NCBI GenBank assembly: GCA_016788885.1 | Contig: JAEURX010000010.1 | Span: forward strand, 62,001-126,000 | Length of the DNA stretch: 64,000 bases | Direction: 5' to 3' | Origin: Nitrospira sp. | GTDB lineage: Bacteria > Nitrospirota > Nitrospiria > Nitrospirales > Nitrospiraceae | In this document: positions 1-9,257 of the stretch, piece after piece | Layout of the letters: each line of letters begins with the position of its first letter | How positions within the stretch are numbered: position 1 is the stretch's first letter | Made by a program: the position numbers and the translations under genes | The notes under the pieces: model-generated | Databases searched by the model: none | What the model was told of the DNA's origin: nothing | What the model saw: only the letters and a program-made list of their open reading frames with translations

Positions 1-1
1 T

Positions 2-403
2 GTGTCAGGCATACCGGGCAACCTGGCGGGCGGAGTGGGAAAAGACCAGCTCTCCAACCCAATCGGAGCGACGGCCTCGCCGCAAAACGATGCTCGGGAT
101 GCCACGATCCATGCCGATCTGGCAACCAATCCCGACGGAACGATCACGGTGACTCCTTCCGTTCGATTCACGGTGAAGGATACGGTCGACCTCTGTCCCG
201 GCCATTGCGGCGGCATTCCCGAACAAGTCGCCACGGTTCCACTCTCTCGCTTTGAAGCCACGGCACTCACGGGGGATGTGCCCTTTGTCGTCGAATTCGA
301 CGCGCCGGCCATGGCGCAACTTTCATTTTCGATTCAAGGCCCGGCTGCTGGACAGACACCCGCCGGACAGGGGCAACCGCAACCCTCCAATGGAATGGGC
401 TGA
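2..403 (+). CDS. C-terminal part of an eCIS-associated protein (cut by window edge)
   Basis: The reading frame is open from the first bases, so the GTG at 2 is only the first start-like codon and the true N-terminus lies left of the window. What remains is about 130 residues of β-rich sequence with a paired-cysteine segment DLCPGHCGG (residues 63-71), then a VPLSRFEATALTGDVPF stretch, and a Gln/Pro/Gly-rich tail. This ending resembles the C-termini of DUF4157 proteins encoded in eCIS loci; that is family knowledge from memory, and the DUF4157 HExxH region is not in view. It lies 38 bases before the tube/hub gene and reads in the same direction, so it is part of the same operon. Confidence 0.5.
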   Translation: MSGIPGNLAGGVGKDQLSNPIGATASPQNDARDATIHADLATNPDGTITVTPSVRFTVKDTVDLCPGHCGGIPEQVATVPLSRFEATALTGDVPFVVEFDAPAMAQLSFSIQGPAAGQTPAGQGQPQPSNGMG

Positions 404-441
404 ACGATGATGGGCGACAGACGAGAAAGGATCGGCCAGGG

Positions 442-1092
442 ATGAGCAGCTTTCCCGGTTCCCCAAGACTTCTGAAGGGTGGCATCGTGTTGATCGACTC
501 GGCCACGGCGCAGGTGCAACGGATCATCGCCCTACAGTACAACCCGGAGTCGCTTAGCCGGACGTTGCAAGTACAGGGGGCAAGCGAAGGTGGAGACCGG
601 TCTGAAGCGCTCCGGCTGAAGGGGCCGGCGGTGGAGACCATCAAGCTGGATGCGGAAATCGACGCGACCGACGAGATGGAAGCCGGCGATCGCACGGTCG
701 GAGAAGCCGGAATTTCTCCTCAGCTCGCGGCCCTCGAAACGCTGCTGTATCCCAGCACGGGACAATTGACCACGAACCATACGCTGTCCAGCCTGGGGAC
801 GCTCGAAATTTTGCCGATGGAGACCGCGTTGCCGCTGTTTGTCTTCGGGCAACATCGTGTCATCCCGGTCCGGTTGACTGATTTCAGTGTGACCGAGGAG
901 GCCTTCGATCCGAACCTCAACCCCATTCGCGCGAAAGTCAGCCTGGGCATGCGGGTGCTGTCCGTCGACGATGTGGGGTTTACGCATAAGGCGGGCAGCT
1001 TGTTCATGAGTTATCTGCAGCAGAAGGAAGGGCTGCGCGCGAAGGCGCAGAGCGGCACCCTTGGTGCGCTCGGGCTGACGGGGATTCCGTGA
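442..1092 (+). CDS. eCIS tube/baseplate adaptor protein (Afp7-like N-terminal domain)
   Basis: A 216-residue protein of the contractile injection system tube-protein type. The opening ALQYNPESLSRTL (residues 30-42) is the characteristic start of this domain, where YNP(E/T) leads into the first β-hairpins. Residues 65-190 alternate β-strands and short helices, including LKLDAEIDATD-like and PVRLTDFSVTEEAFDP segments typical of the family. In Afp/PVC particles such proteins link the inner tube to the central hub. It has no C-terminal LysM domain of its own; that function is supplied by the next gene at 1128. The start is supported by position more than by a strong ribosome site. Product class is well supported; the exact Afp counterpart is inference. 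Confidence 0.8.
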   Translation: MSSFPGSPRLLKGGIVLIDSATAQVQRIIALQYNPESLSRTLQVQGASEGGDRSEALRLKGPAVETIKLDAEIDATDEMEAGDRTVGEAGISPQLAALETLLYPSTGQLTTNHTLSSLGTLEILPMETALPLFVFGQHRVIPVRLTDFSVTEEAFDPNLNPIRAKVSLGMRVLSVDDVGFTHKAGSLFMSYLQQKEGLRAKAQSGTLGALGLTGIP

Positions 1093-1127
1093 CGACTCAC
1101 GCGCGCAGAGGATAGGAGGCTGAAGGA

Positions 1128-1487
1128 ATGGCCGATCCATTACAGACACTCTTAGACAGTGCACTCAAGCCCAATCCCTTTCCGCCGACGAGCCGGTATT
1201 ACGGGGTGAAGACCACGTCGGTCGTCGGGAGCGACGGGACCATGGTGGTGCATTTGCGGCGGCGCTTTGTGCCGGCGAGTGACCGATTTACCGTCGTCCA
1301 GGAGCATCGGGTGACGGCCGGCGAGCGGCCGGACCATCTCGCCAACACGTATCTCGGCGATCCGGAACAATATTGGCGCTTGTGCGATGCGAACGATACG
1401 GTGCGGCCTGACGCGCTCGTTGAACGGTTGAACGCGGTCGTGCACATCGCCTTGCCGGAAGGCGTCACGGGGGTTTCCGGTGCTTAA
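1128..1487 (+). CDS. LysM/gp53-like baseplate protein
   Basis: A 119-residue protein preceded by AGGAGG at 1111-1116. The second half (residues 60-110) reads GERPDHLANTYLGDPEQYWRL followed by CDANDTVRPD, the signature of the LysM-like/gp53 or tail-protein-X group that clamps the hub in contractile tails. In many eCIS loci this domain is fused to the preceding tube adaptor, so here the fusion is split into two genes. The final codons overlap the GTG start of the hub gene at 1480, so translation of the two is coupled. Confidence 0.75.
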   Translation: MADPLQTLLDSALKPNPFPPTSRYYGVKTTSVVGSDGTMVVHLRRRFVPASDRFTVVQEHRVTAGERPDHLANTYLGDPEQYWRLCDANDTVRPDALVERLNAVVHIALPEGVTGVSGA

Positions 1488-2604
1488 CGGTGTTCATCTG
1501 ACATTGTTGGCGGGACCGGTGGTCCCGTTTCCCGTCCCTCAGCCGGTGCTGGACGCCCTGACCGAGGTGCAGGTGACCAGCGCGACCGGCACGCCCGGCG
1601 GATTCCAACTGCAGTTGACGATTCAGAACAAGTCACCCCTACAGCAGGCATTCCTGGTTGCGGCGACGCGGACACCGATGATGCGAGTCATCCTGGTGGC
1701 AACCATCAACTTGATTCCTCACGTGCTGATGGACGGAGTGATCACCAACCAGGAGATCACCTCCGGCGACAAGCCGGGAGAATCGACGTTGACGATCACC
1801 GGCGAGGATCTCACCAAAGTCATGGACCTGCAGGCGTTCGACGGCTTGCCGTTTCCAGCCATGCCGGCTAACCTGCGCGTCACGGCTATTCTGGCGAAGT
1901 ATGCGATCTTCGGCGTGATCCCACTCGCGATCCCGCCGATCGGCTTCGATGTGCCGATTCCGACGATGCGGATTCCGTCGCAGCAGGGAACCGACCTCAA
2001 CTACATCCTCCAATTGGCCGAGGCAGCCGGGTACGTGTTCTACGTCGATCCGGGGCCAGTGCCCGGTACCAATACGGCCTATTGGGGGCCTCAACTGAAG
2101 GTGGGCATTCCGCAACCGGCGCTCAATGTCGATATGGATTTTGATCGCAATGTGGAGTCGCTCAGCTTCCAGTTCAACTCGACGAAAAAGGACCTGCCCA
2201 TCGTGATGATTCACAACGCGTTGACGAAGGTGCCCATTCCCATTCCGATTCCCGACATCAACCCGTTGCAGCCGCCGTTGGGCCTGGTCGGTCCGCCGGT
2301 GACGAAACTGTCCATGTTGAAGGCGACCGGGAAACTCTCGGCGCCCGAGGCGCTCAATGAGGGACTGAAGGCGTCGAGCGAATCAATGGACGCGGTGACG
2401 GGGAGCGGCTCCCTGGATGTCGCGCGGTACGGTCGGCTGCTGACGGCGCGCGGGTTGGTCGGGGTGCGCGGGGCCGGGTTGGCCTTCGACGGGTTGTACT
2501 ACGTAGACAGCGTGACCACGACCATCAAGCGCGGGAGCTGCAAGCAGAGTTTCCGTCTCACGCGGAACGGATTGGTCTCTATCACCCCGCTGGTGCCGGT
2601 ATGA
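1480..2604 (+). CDS. Baseplate hub protein, phage late-control D / gp27-like
   Basis: A 374-residue protein resembling the gpD/VgrG N-terminal hub fold: a β-barrel-rich start (EVQVTSATGTPGGFQLQLTI), a GVITNQEITSGDKPGESTLTITGEDL-type segment near residues 85-110 and a peripheral domain containing DLNYILQLAEAAGYVFYVDP (about 168-188), a pattern common to late-control D proteins. In Afp/PVC systems the hub is one polypeptide with the spike (Afp8); here the OB-fold spike is a separate gene immediately downstream. GTG start overlaps the previous stop, and its own stop overlaps the next ATG (ATGA at 2601-2604). Confidence 0.8.
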   Translation: MLNGVHLTLLAGPVVPFPVPQPVLDALTEVQVTSATGTPGGFQLQLTIQNKSPLQQAFLVAATRTPMMRVILVATINLIPHVLMDGVITNQEITSGDKPGESTLTITGEDLTKVMDLQAFDGLPFPAMPANLRVTAILAKYAIFGVIPLAIPPIGFDVPIPTMRIPSQQGTDLNYILQLAEAAGYVFYVDPGPVPGTNTAYWGPQLKVGIPQPALNVDMDFDRNVESLSFQFNSTKKDLPIVMIHNALTKVPIPIPIPDINPLQPPLGLVGPPVTKLSMLKATGKLSAPEALNEGLKASSESMDAVTGSGSLDVARYGRLLTARGLVGVRGAGLAFDGLYYVDSVTTTIKRGSCKQSFRLTRNGLVSITPLVPV

Positions 2605-3116
2605 GTGACGCGCAGAAATATTACGGGAAGTATCGCGGCACGGTCTTGAACAATATCGACCCCATGCAAATGGGGCGGTTGCAAGTGCAGGTGCCGGACG
2701 TCGCCGGGTTGATTCCGACCTCCTGGGCCATGCCCTGTTTTCCCGCCAGCGGCAAGCAGATGGGCGCCTACATGCTGCCGCAAATCGGCGCGGGCGTCTG
2801 GGTGGAGTTCGAGCAGGGCAATATGGATTACCCCATCTGGAGCGGCTGCTGGTACGGCAGCGTCGCCGAAGTACCGGTGCTGGCGCTCGCTGGTATTCCT
2901 GCTAGTCCCAACATCGTGCTCCAAACGACGGCGCAAAACGCGATTGTGATCAGCGACGTCCCGGGCCCGACCGGCGGCATCATGTTGAAGAGCGCGACCG
3001 GCGCCACACTCATCGTGAACGATACGGGAATCTATATTCAAAACGGCAAGGGGGCGATGGTGACGTTGGTAGGACCTGCGGTCACAATCAATAATGGCGC
3101 CCTCACAATCATTTAG
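2601..3116 (+). CDS. Baseplate spike protein with gp5/VgrG OB-fold
   Basis: A 171-residue spike protein. Residues 1-85 form the gp5-type OB-fold, recognisable from YYGKYRGTVLNNIDPMQMGR and the GAGVWVEFEQGNMDYPIWSG block, which is highly typical of gpV/VgrG domains. Residues 95-171 are short repeating β-strands (GIMLKSATGATLIVNDTGI, AMVTLVGPAVTINNGALTI) that should form the trimeric β-helix needle. It overlaps the hub gene by four bases, and hub plus spike together equal one Afp8-type protein. The PAAR-like gene that caps the needle follows. Confidence 0.87.
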   Translation: MSDAQKYYGKYRGTVLNNIDPMQMGRLQVQVPDVAGLIPTSWAMPCFPASGKQMGAYMLPQIGAGVWVEFEQGNMDYPIWSGCWYGSVAEVPVLALAGIPASPNIVLQTTAQNAIVISDVPGPTGGIMLKSATGATLIVNDTGIYIQNGKGAMVTLVGPAVTINNGALTII

Positions 3117-3275
3117 CAGGATACTGAAAATGACCCCCAGCGGCGTTCTCGTGTCATGCAGACCCTCAACGTACGACCAAGAATACGCTTCGGGCCTGCA
3201 TTCACTGCGGCCTTGCTGTTTGCTCATGTTGAGCATCCAGCGACGATCTACGATTTATCAATGGAGCGAACACTG

Positions 3276-3599
3276 ATGCCTGGTTTTCTCTTGCACCTCG
3301 GGGCGACCGTCATGTGTGCGCATGCGGGGCAGGCGACGCCGGTGGCCCCGAACCCGCGCGTGCTTGTCAGCGGGCAACCGACCGTGCCGATGAACAGTCT
3401 CTACGTGGTGGCCGGCTGCACGCTGCCACCGCCCACAGCCGCGAACGGCCCCTGCGTCACCGCGCAGTACATCACGGCTGCCACCAGAGTGACGAGCAAC
3501 GGCCTGCCGTTGTTGCTGATCGATAGTCAGGCGATATGCGCGCCCTCCAGCACGCCGCTGCTCGCCTCGGTCACTCAAACCAGGGTCATGGGAGTGTAA
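3276..3599 (+). CDS. PAAR-like spike-tip protein
   Basis: The frame is open from 3156, but the ATG at 3276 has a GGAG at 3263-3266 nine bases upstream and gives the natural N-terminus MPGFLLHLGATVMCAHAGQA, so I use that start (107 residues). The protein is rich in Gly, Pro, Cys and Val, with H7, C14 and H16 near the start and further Cys at the middle and end, as expected for a PAAR-like cone that sharpens the spike and binds a metal. It sits directly after the OB-fold spike, the usual place for the tip gene (Afp10 position) in eCIS clusters. Confidence 0.7.
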   Translation: MPGFLLHLGATVMCAHAGQATPVAPNPRVLVSGQPTVPMNSLYVVAGCTLPPPTAANGPCVTAQYITAATRVTSNGLPLLLIDSQAICAPSSTPLLASVTQTRVMGV

Positions 3600-3601
3600 C
3601 G

Positions 3602-3967
3602 ATGACGCAGGTGGATTTTCCCTATCGGTTTGATGCGCGTGGCCGCACCGCCGGCACGTCCGACGCCGACCACATTCGTGACCTCATCGAGCAGGTGCTC
3701 TTCACCCACCCCGGAGAGCGCGTCATGCGGCCGGATTTCGGGAGCGGCCTTTTGCAGTTGGTCTTTTCGCCCAACAGCGTGGTGCTGGCTGCCACCACTC
3801 AGATGCTGGTGCAGAGTTCGCTGCAACGCTGGCTCAGCGAATGGATCCTGGTGGAATCGGTGCAGGTGGAAGTCGTGGATTCAACGTTGCGGGTGACGGT
3901 GCAGTACGTGATCAAACAGACCGGCGCCCGCGTCGTCGGGACCTTCGTGCAAGGAGGGAGCGCGTGA
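3602..3967 (+). CDS. Baseplate wedge protein, GpW/gp25 family
   Basis: A 121-residue gp25-like protein. The open frame extends further upstream, but the ATG at 3602 immediately after the PAAR stop gives a family-typical start (MTQVDFPYRFDARGRT). Diagnostic features are DHIRDLIEQVLFTHPGERVMRPDFGSGL (residues 23-50) and the closing VTVQYVIKQTGARV strand. gp25 proteins staple sheath to baseplate wedges. Its stop overlaps the GTG start of the first J-like gene (GTGA at 3964-3967). Confidence 0.9.
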   Translation: MTQVDFPYRFDARGRTAGTSDADHIRDLIEQVLFTHPGERVMRPDFGSGLLQLVFSPNSVVLAATTQMLVQSSLQRWLSEWILVESVQVEVVDSTLRVTVQYVIKQTGARVVGTFVQGGSA

Positions 3968-6447
3968 CGTATTCCTGTTGCGACGAGTTGCGTCGTCAGG
4001 TGGTGCGCAACCATCCGACCCTCAACGGAATCGATTTTCTGGAAGTCATTGATCATGCCGCGCCGACTGAGGCCGAGCGGCAACGGAAACTCGAGCTCCA
4101 TTTTGTGAAGCCGTTGGGATCGCTGACATTGACGGTGAGCAACATCACGCTCGAAGGTGGAGAGCGCATCACCACGTTCCATGTACTGTCTGCCGTTGCG
4201 GGGAGCGGGCCCGCCGCCCATGTCCTGACCGTCGAAGTGGATCAGCCGGGTGACTTCTCTACGTACACTCTGCGTCTGGTGACCGATGCCTTGAATGATG
4301 CGGTGCCGTCCGGGATCGATCCGCAACTCTCCGCGATCGAGTTTTCGTTCAAGGTCGAATGTCCCAGCCCCTTCGATTGTGCTCCGCAACCGCACTGTCC
4401 GGAAGTCCCCGAACCGGCGCCGGTGATCGACTACTTGGCGAAGGACTATGCCAGTTTTCGCCGGGTCATGCTCGACCGGATGTCGGCACTGATGCCGGAA
4501 TGGACCGAGCGTAGTCCCGCAGATCTCGGAGTCATGCTGGTCGAAGCCTTGGCCTATACCGCCGATCAATTGAGTTATCAGCAGGATGCGGTCGCGACCG
4601 AAGCCTACCTGGGGACCGCGCGGCGCCGCGTCTCTATCCGGCGTCATGCTCGTTTGATGGACTACTTCATGAGCGAAGGGTGCAACGCCAGGACCTGGCT
4701 GCACGTCCAAGTTTCCGCCGACGTGGTCCGGGTCGACCCCGCCAATCCGGCCATTCCCATCGGCACGAAATTTACGACATTTATCCAGGGGCAGCCGACC
4801 GTCATTGCCGACGATCCGCGGATCTACGAACAAGCCGACATGCTGTTTGAGGCCATGGAGTCCCTGCAGTCTCTCTATGCCGATCACAACGAGTTGCGAT
4901 TTTACAGTTGGAGTGATCAACGCTGTTGCCTGCCGAAGGGATCGACCTCGGCTACTCTCGCTGGCCATCATCCGCAGCTGAAGCCGGGTATGATCCTCAT
5001 GTTCGAGGAAGTCCTGGGTCCGGAAACGGGGTCATCCTCGGATGCCGATCCTACCAGACGTCATGTCGTGCGGCTGGATCAAGTGGTAGCAACGGCCGAG
5101 GGTGGCGGGCCGCTCACCGACCCGGTCACGAACCAGCCGATTACCGAACTCACCTGGCATCAAGAGGATGCCCTGCCGTTTCCATTCTGTGTCTCCGCCG
5201 CCACGAGCGCCGGCTATCGTGATGCCGTCACGTTGGTTCGCGGGAACCTCGTCCTGGCCGATCATGGGGTCACGCTGGCGGAAGAGTCGCTGGGCTCCGT
5301 GCCGGAGCCGTTTTTGGTCATGCCTCGATCGAAGGAGGCGGACCGATGTGCTTCGCTCACTCGTGAGTCGGTTCCAGTACGTTTCCGGCCGGGTCTGTCC
5401 CAAGGACCGCTCACGCATGCGGGGCCGGCCTACGACCATGCGAAATCGGCCGGGACTGCGCTGCAGTGGGACTTGCGTGAGGTGCAACCATCCATCAGCC
5501 TGACGGGAACCAAAGGCGCGGAGACGACGACTTGGACGGTGCGACGCGACCTGCTGAACAGCAGCGCGGAGGCGGATGAGTATGTCGTTGAAGTGGAGAA
5601 TGACGGCAGCGGCACGATTCGCTTCGGAGATGATGTGCACGGTCGCCGGCCGGAATCGGGCACGGGGTTTACTGCCACCTATCGAGTAGGCAATGGACGA
5701 GCCGGGAACATTGGGGCGGATTCCCTGATCCACATCGCGCTCGCCCTTCCTGAAATCACCCTGGTGCGGAATCCGTTGCCGGCCGTTGGTGGGCAGGATC
5801 CGGAATCGTTGCAGGACGTGCGCCAGCGCGCGCCGGTGGCCTATCGGGTACAGGAGCGTGCCGTGACCGAGGCTGATTACGCCGAAGTGACCGAACGCCG
5901 AGCCGACGTGCAGCGGGCCGCCGCCACGTTTCGCTGGACGGGCAGCTGGCATACGGTCTTCGTGACGGTCGATCGTGAAGGAGGCGCCGTAGTGTCGGAC
6001 GAGTTCGAGACCGACATCCGCGCCCATGTCGAGCGGTATCGCATGGCCGGTCATGACGTCGAGGTCGACGGCCCGCAGTTCGTGTCGTTGGAAATCGACC
6101 TGCATGTCTGTGTGCAGCCCGACCATTTCCGGAGCGACGTCGAGCGCGAACTTCTTGACGTGTTGAGCAATCGGGACTTGCCGGACGGCCGCCAGGGCCT
6201 GTTTCATCCGGATCGCTGGAGTTTCGGGCAGCCGGTGTACCTGAGTGCGATTTACGGGGCTGCCCATCAGGTCACGGGGGTGGAGTCCGTGGAGGTACGC
6301 ACCTTCCAGCGGCAGGCTGTGCCGGAGAGTGCGGGATTGGATAGTGGACGTCTGGACATGGCCGCCCTGGAGATTGCCCGTTTGGACAATGACCGCAATT
6401 TCCCGGAGCATGGCCGGTTGACCGTCACCCTGGGAGGCGGGAAATGA
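3964..6447 (+). CDS. Baseplate wedge protein, gpJ/gp6-like (first of two)
   Basis: An 827-residue putative baseplate assembly protein of the J/gp6 (Afp11) group. The frame is open from 3841, but the GTG at 3964, overlapping the gp25 stop, begins in-family (TYSCCDELRRQVVRNHPTL). Residues about 150-250 hold the PVIDYLAKDYASFRRVMLDR and LGVMLVEALAYTADQLSYQQD blocks found in giant eCIS J proteins. The canonical J module lies in the last third: an IRFGDDVHGRRP segment, a VGNGRAGN loop and VQERAVTEADYAEV (about 630-645). It forms the wedge ring of the baseplate with the next protein. Its stop overlaps the next start (ATGA at 6444-6447). Confidence 0.88.
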   Translation: MTYSCCDELRRQVVRNHPTLNGIDFLEVIDHAAPTEAERQRKLELHFVKPLGSLTLTVSNITLEGGERITTFHVLSAVAGSGPAAHVLTVEVDQPGDFSTYTLRLVTDALNDAVPSGIDPQLSAIEFSFKVECPSPFDCAPQPHCPEVPEPAPVIDYLAKDYASFRRVMLDRMSALMPEWTERSPADLGVMLVEALAYTADQLSYQQDAVATEAYLGTARRRVSIRRHARLMDYFMSEGCNARTWLHVQVSADVVRVDPANPAIPIGTKFTTFIQGQPTVIADDPRIYEQADMLFEAMESLQSLYADHNELRFYSWSDQRCCLPKGSTSATLAGHHPQLKPGMILMFEEVLGPETGSSSDADPTRRHVVRLDQVVATAEGGGPLTDPVTNQPITELTWHQEDALPFPFCVSAATSAGYRDAVTLVRGNLVLADHGVTLAEESLGSVPEPFLVMPRSKEADRCASLTRESVPVRFRPGLSQGPLTHAGPAYDHAKSAGTALQWDLREVQPSISLTGTKGAETTTWTVRRDLLNSSAEADEYVVEVENDGSGTIRFGDDVHGRRPESGTGFTATYRVGNGRAGNIGADSLIHIALALPEITLVRNPLPAVGGQDPESLQDVRQRAPVAYRVQERAVTEADYAEVTERRADVQRAAATFRWTGSWHTVFVTVDREGGAVVSDEFETDIRAHVERYRMAGHDVEVDGPQFVSLEIDLHVCVQPDHFRSDVERELLDVLSNRDLPDGRQGLFHPDRWSFGQPVYLSAIYGAAHQVTGVESVEVRTFQRQAVPESAGLDSGRLDMAALEIARLDNDRNFPEHGRLTVTLGGGK

Positions 6448-9257
6448 GTCAGGATGCTCGGAACGAATGCGGCTGCTGCGCCGGCATCGAGGCTTCCACT
6501 CCCGGCCTGCTCGTCAATCGGCCGGGTCTTTCGGCGATTGCCTATCGCGTGGGGACCTACCGGACGTTTCGCCAAAGTCTCCATGCGCGCCTATCCGACG
6601 GACGCTGGCCGGTGTTGCGGGGCCTGCGAACACGCGACGACGATGACTTCACCATCGCGCTGCTCGACGCCTGGGCCGTCACCGGCGACATCCTCACGTT
6701 CTACCAAGAGCGTATCGCCAATGAAGCCTATGTGCGGACTGCCACGGAGCGGCTCTCGATTCTGGAGCAGTCGCGCCTGCTCGGATATCAACTTGGTCCA
6801 GGTCTGGCTGCGTCCACGCATCTGGCCTTCACGCTGGAAGACAATCCCGGCCTGCCGGCACAGGCGGCTCTGCCGATCACTTTGGCGGTCGGGACGAAGG
6901 TGCAGACAGTTCCCGGGCCGGATGAGCAACCCCAAACCTTCGAGACGGTTGAGGCCATCGAAGCGAGACCGGCGTGGAACGCGCTCCTGGCCCAGCAGAC
7001 CTCCACGCAACCGCTGAGTTGGAACATGCCGGAGTTGTGGCTGTCGGGCAGTAACCTCGGCCTGACGGTGGGGGAGGTGGTACTGGTTGTCGTGGAAAGC
7101 GGCAGTGGTTTTGAAGCCTCAATCCGCCGCGTGACCAGGGTGATATCAGACCCTGATCGCCGCAGCACGAAGCTGTTACTCACAACCATGTCCACCAGTG
7201 CGAAAACTATCGCGGCGACTAAGCCGGGGGTCTATGTCCTACGAAGCCAGGCTTCGCCCTTCGGGCACAATGCGCCATTGCAGCCGCAATTCAATAGTAG
7301 CGGCGTGTTTCAAGGCACATTCAGTGAGTGGGCGTTGGACGCCGATGAGACGGTGACGCGCCTCACCCTCAGCAGCCGGAACGACAAGATCCTCAAGGAT
7401 GGTTTCGTTGTCATCGAGCAAGACGATCCGGCGAACGGCACACGCATTTGGACGTTTGCCGTGGCGACCGATGTCGTCCATCGTTCAGTCGCGCGATACG
7501 GCATTGCCGGGAATGGAACGAGACTCAGTTTGAGCGCAGGTTGGACGAAAGCTTCGAGTTCGAAGTTGGATCTGCTGCGCACCATGACGGTCTCTGCTCA
7601 GAGCGAAGAACTCACCACGGCCGCCTTGCCGCTTCTATACCCGGTCTACGGTGAGATGCTGGCATTCGATCAACTGGTGGACGGTCTGATACCGGGGCGT
7701 CCTCTTGCCGTGACCGGTGTTCGCCAGGCGATTCGCCTGAAACATCCGGCCCCGTCACCATTCAAAGGGCACAAGGTCCCATGGGGTGGGCCTCAACCAC
7801 CACCGGCTCTGGTGTTGGACGACGGGAGCTCAGTGTTGCTGCTGCCGGGCGATGTGCTTGGCATGACCGGCTGTCCGTCAATTGTGGATGGTTCATCGGT
7901 TCTTCCGTTGACGCCGGAGGACTTCGGGGCATCGCTGACGCAGGCTCCCTCGCCGTTGCTGCGGTTGCCGCTGATGGATCGGGACGGCCGTACGGGGCTC
8001 TTGGATATCGGCGCAGAGGAGATCGAGCTGGTCTCGTCGGATCCCGCCACTGAGACGGTGTCTGAAATTGTCCTCATCGACGAGGCGATTGGGACCAGCA
8101 TCACCCAGGATCGCGATCGCACGACCGTGCAACTCGCAACGGCGTTGGTCAATGTATACGAGCGGGCGACGGTCCGCATCAACGCCAACGTTGCCGCAGC
8201 GACCCACGGAGAAAGCGTGAAGGAACCCTTGGGCAGCGGCGACGCGTCCACGCCGTATCAGCAGTTCATCTTGCGCCAACCGCCTCTGACCTATGTGAGC
8301 GCCGATACGCCGACCGGTTCAGCCTCGACGTTGAAGGTGTATGTCAATGAGGTTCTGTGGGAAGAGGTCCCGTTTTTCTACGGACACGGCCCCACCGAGC
8401 GTATTTACATCACGAGGCGAGATGACGAAGGCCGCACCACAATCCGCTTTGGCGACGGGATTTCTGGAGCGCGGTTGCCGACCGGCCAGAACAACGTGCG
8501 GGCCGAGTACCGCAAGGGCATCGGTCTTGGCGGACTCGCCCGGACCGGGCAATTGAGCCTCCTGATGAGTCGACCACTCGGATTAAAAGGGGTCCTGAAT
8601 CCGGAGGCTGCGCAGGGAGCCGAAGATCCGGAGTCGAGAGACGACGCGCGTACGAACGCGCCGCTTACGGTGCTCACGCTCGATCGCGCGGTGTCGTTGC
8701 AGGATTACGAAGATTTCGCGAGGACGTTCTCCGGCGTCGCCAAGGCCCAGGCCGTCTGGGTCTGGGATGGCCGCAAGCGGAGCATTTTCCTCACGGTCGC
8801 CGGACCGGCTGGAGAACTGTTGGAGGAAGACGGCTCCGTCATCACGAAATTGAAAGCGTCATTGCGTACGTACGGAGATCCCTTTGTGGTGTTCACGGTG
8901 AAGCCGTACCGGCAGGCCTGGTTCGAAGTCGAAGGCACGGTCACGATCGATCCGGACCATGTGATCGAGGTGGTGATGGATGCGATATCCGCCGGCCTTC
9001 AGCAGCGGTATGCGTTCGAGGCCAGGGCCTTTGGGCAGCCGGTTGCGCTGAGTGAAGTGATCGCCGCAATCCAGGCGGTTCCCGGTGTCGTGGCGGTGGA
9101 TCTGGACCGGTTCGCGCGCACAGACCAGTCGCTGCCGTCGATTCAGCCGCGCTTGATTGCCGATCGTCCGGCGATGGGTGCGGACGGGGTGGTGCCGGCG
9201 GCGGAACTGTTGTTGCTCGATCCCGAATCATTGACTCAACTGAAGGCGATCCAATGA
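6444..9257 (+). CDS. Baseplate wedge protein, gpJ/gp6-like (second of two)
   Basis: A 937-residue paralogue of the preceding J-like protein. Residues about 50-110 read LLDAWAVTGDILTFYQERIA with the following ERLSILEQSRLLGY, matching the AYTADQLSYQQD / RRHARLMDY blocks of its neighbour. The C-terminal J module contains TIRFGDGISGARLP, NNVRAEYRKGIGLGG and LDRAVSLQDYEDFARTF. The central part, roughly residues 190-560, is an expanded insert with many β-strands and no motif that I recognise. Two large J-like wedge proteins in tandem correspond to the Afp11/Afp12 arrangement. Four-base overlaps on both sides indicate coupled translation and fixed stoichiometry. Confidence 0.88.
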   Translation: MSQDARNECGCCAGIEASTPGLLVNRPGLSAIAYRVGTYRTFRQSLHARLSDGRWPVLRGLRTRDDDDFTIALLDAWAVTGDILTFYQERIANEAYVRTATERLSILEQSRLLGYQLGPGLAASTHLAFTLEDNPGLPAQAALPITLAVGTKVQTVPGPDEQPQTFETVEAIEARPAWNALLAQQTSTQPLSWNMPELWLSGSNLGLTVGEVVLVVVESGSGFEASIRRVTRVISDPDRRSTKLLLTTMSTSAKTIAATKPGVYVLRSQASPFGHNAPLQPQFNSSGVFQGTFSEWALDADETVTRLTLSSRNDKILKDGFVVIEQDDPANGTRIWTFAVATDVVHRSVARYGIAGNGTRLSLSAGWTKASSSKLDLLRTMTVSAQSEELTTAALPLLYPVYGEMLAFDQLVDGLIPGRPLAVTGVRQAIRLKHPAPSPFKGHKVPWGGPQPPPALVLDDGSSVLLLPGDVLGMTGCPSIVDGSSVLPLTPEDFGASLTQAPSPLLRLPLMDRDGRTGLLDIGAEEIELVSSDPATETVSEIVLIDEAIGTSITQDRDRTTVQLATALVNVYERATVRINANVAAATHGESVKEPLGSGDASTPYQQFILRQPPLTYVSADTPTGSASTLKVYVNEVLWEEVPFFYGHGPTERIYITRRDDEGRTTIRFGDGISGARLPTGQNNVRAEYRKGIGLGGLARTGQLSLLMSRPLGLKGVLNPEAAQGAEDPESRDDARTNAPLTVLTLDRAVSLQDYEDFARTFSGVAKAQAVWVWDGRKRSIFLTVAGPAGELLEEDGSVITKLKASLRTYGDPFVVFTVKPYRQAWFEVEGTVTIDPDHVIEVVMDAISAGLQQRYAFEARAFGQPVALSEVIAAIQAVPGVVAVDLDRFARTDQSLPSIQPRLIADRPAMGADGVVPAAELLLLDPESLTQLKAIQ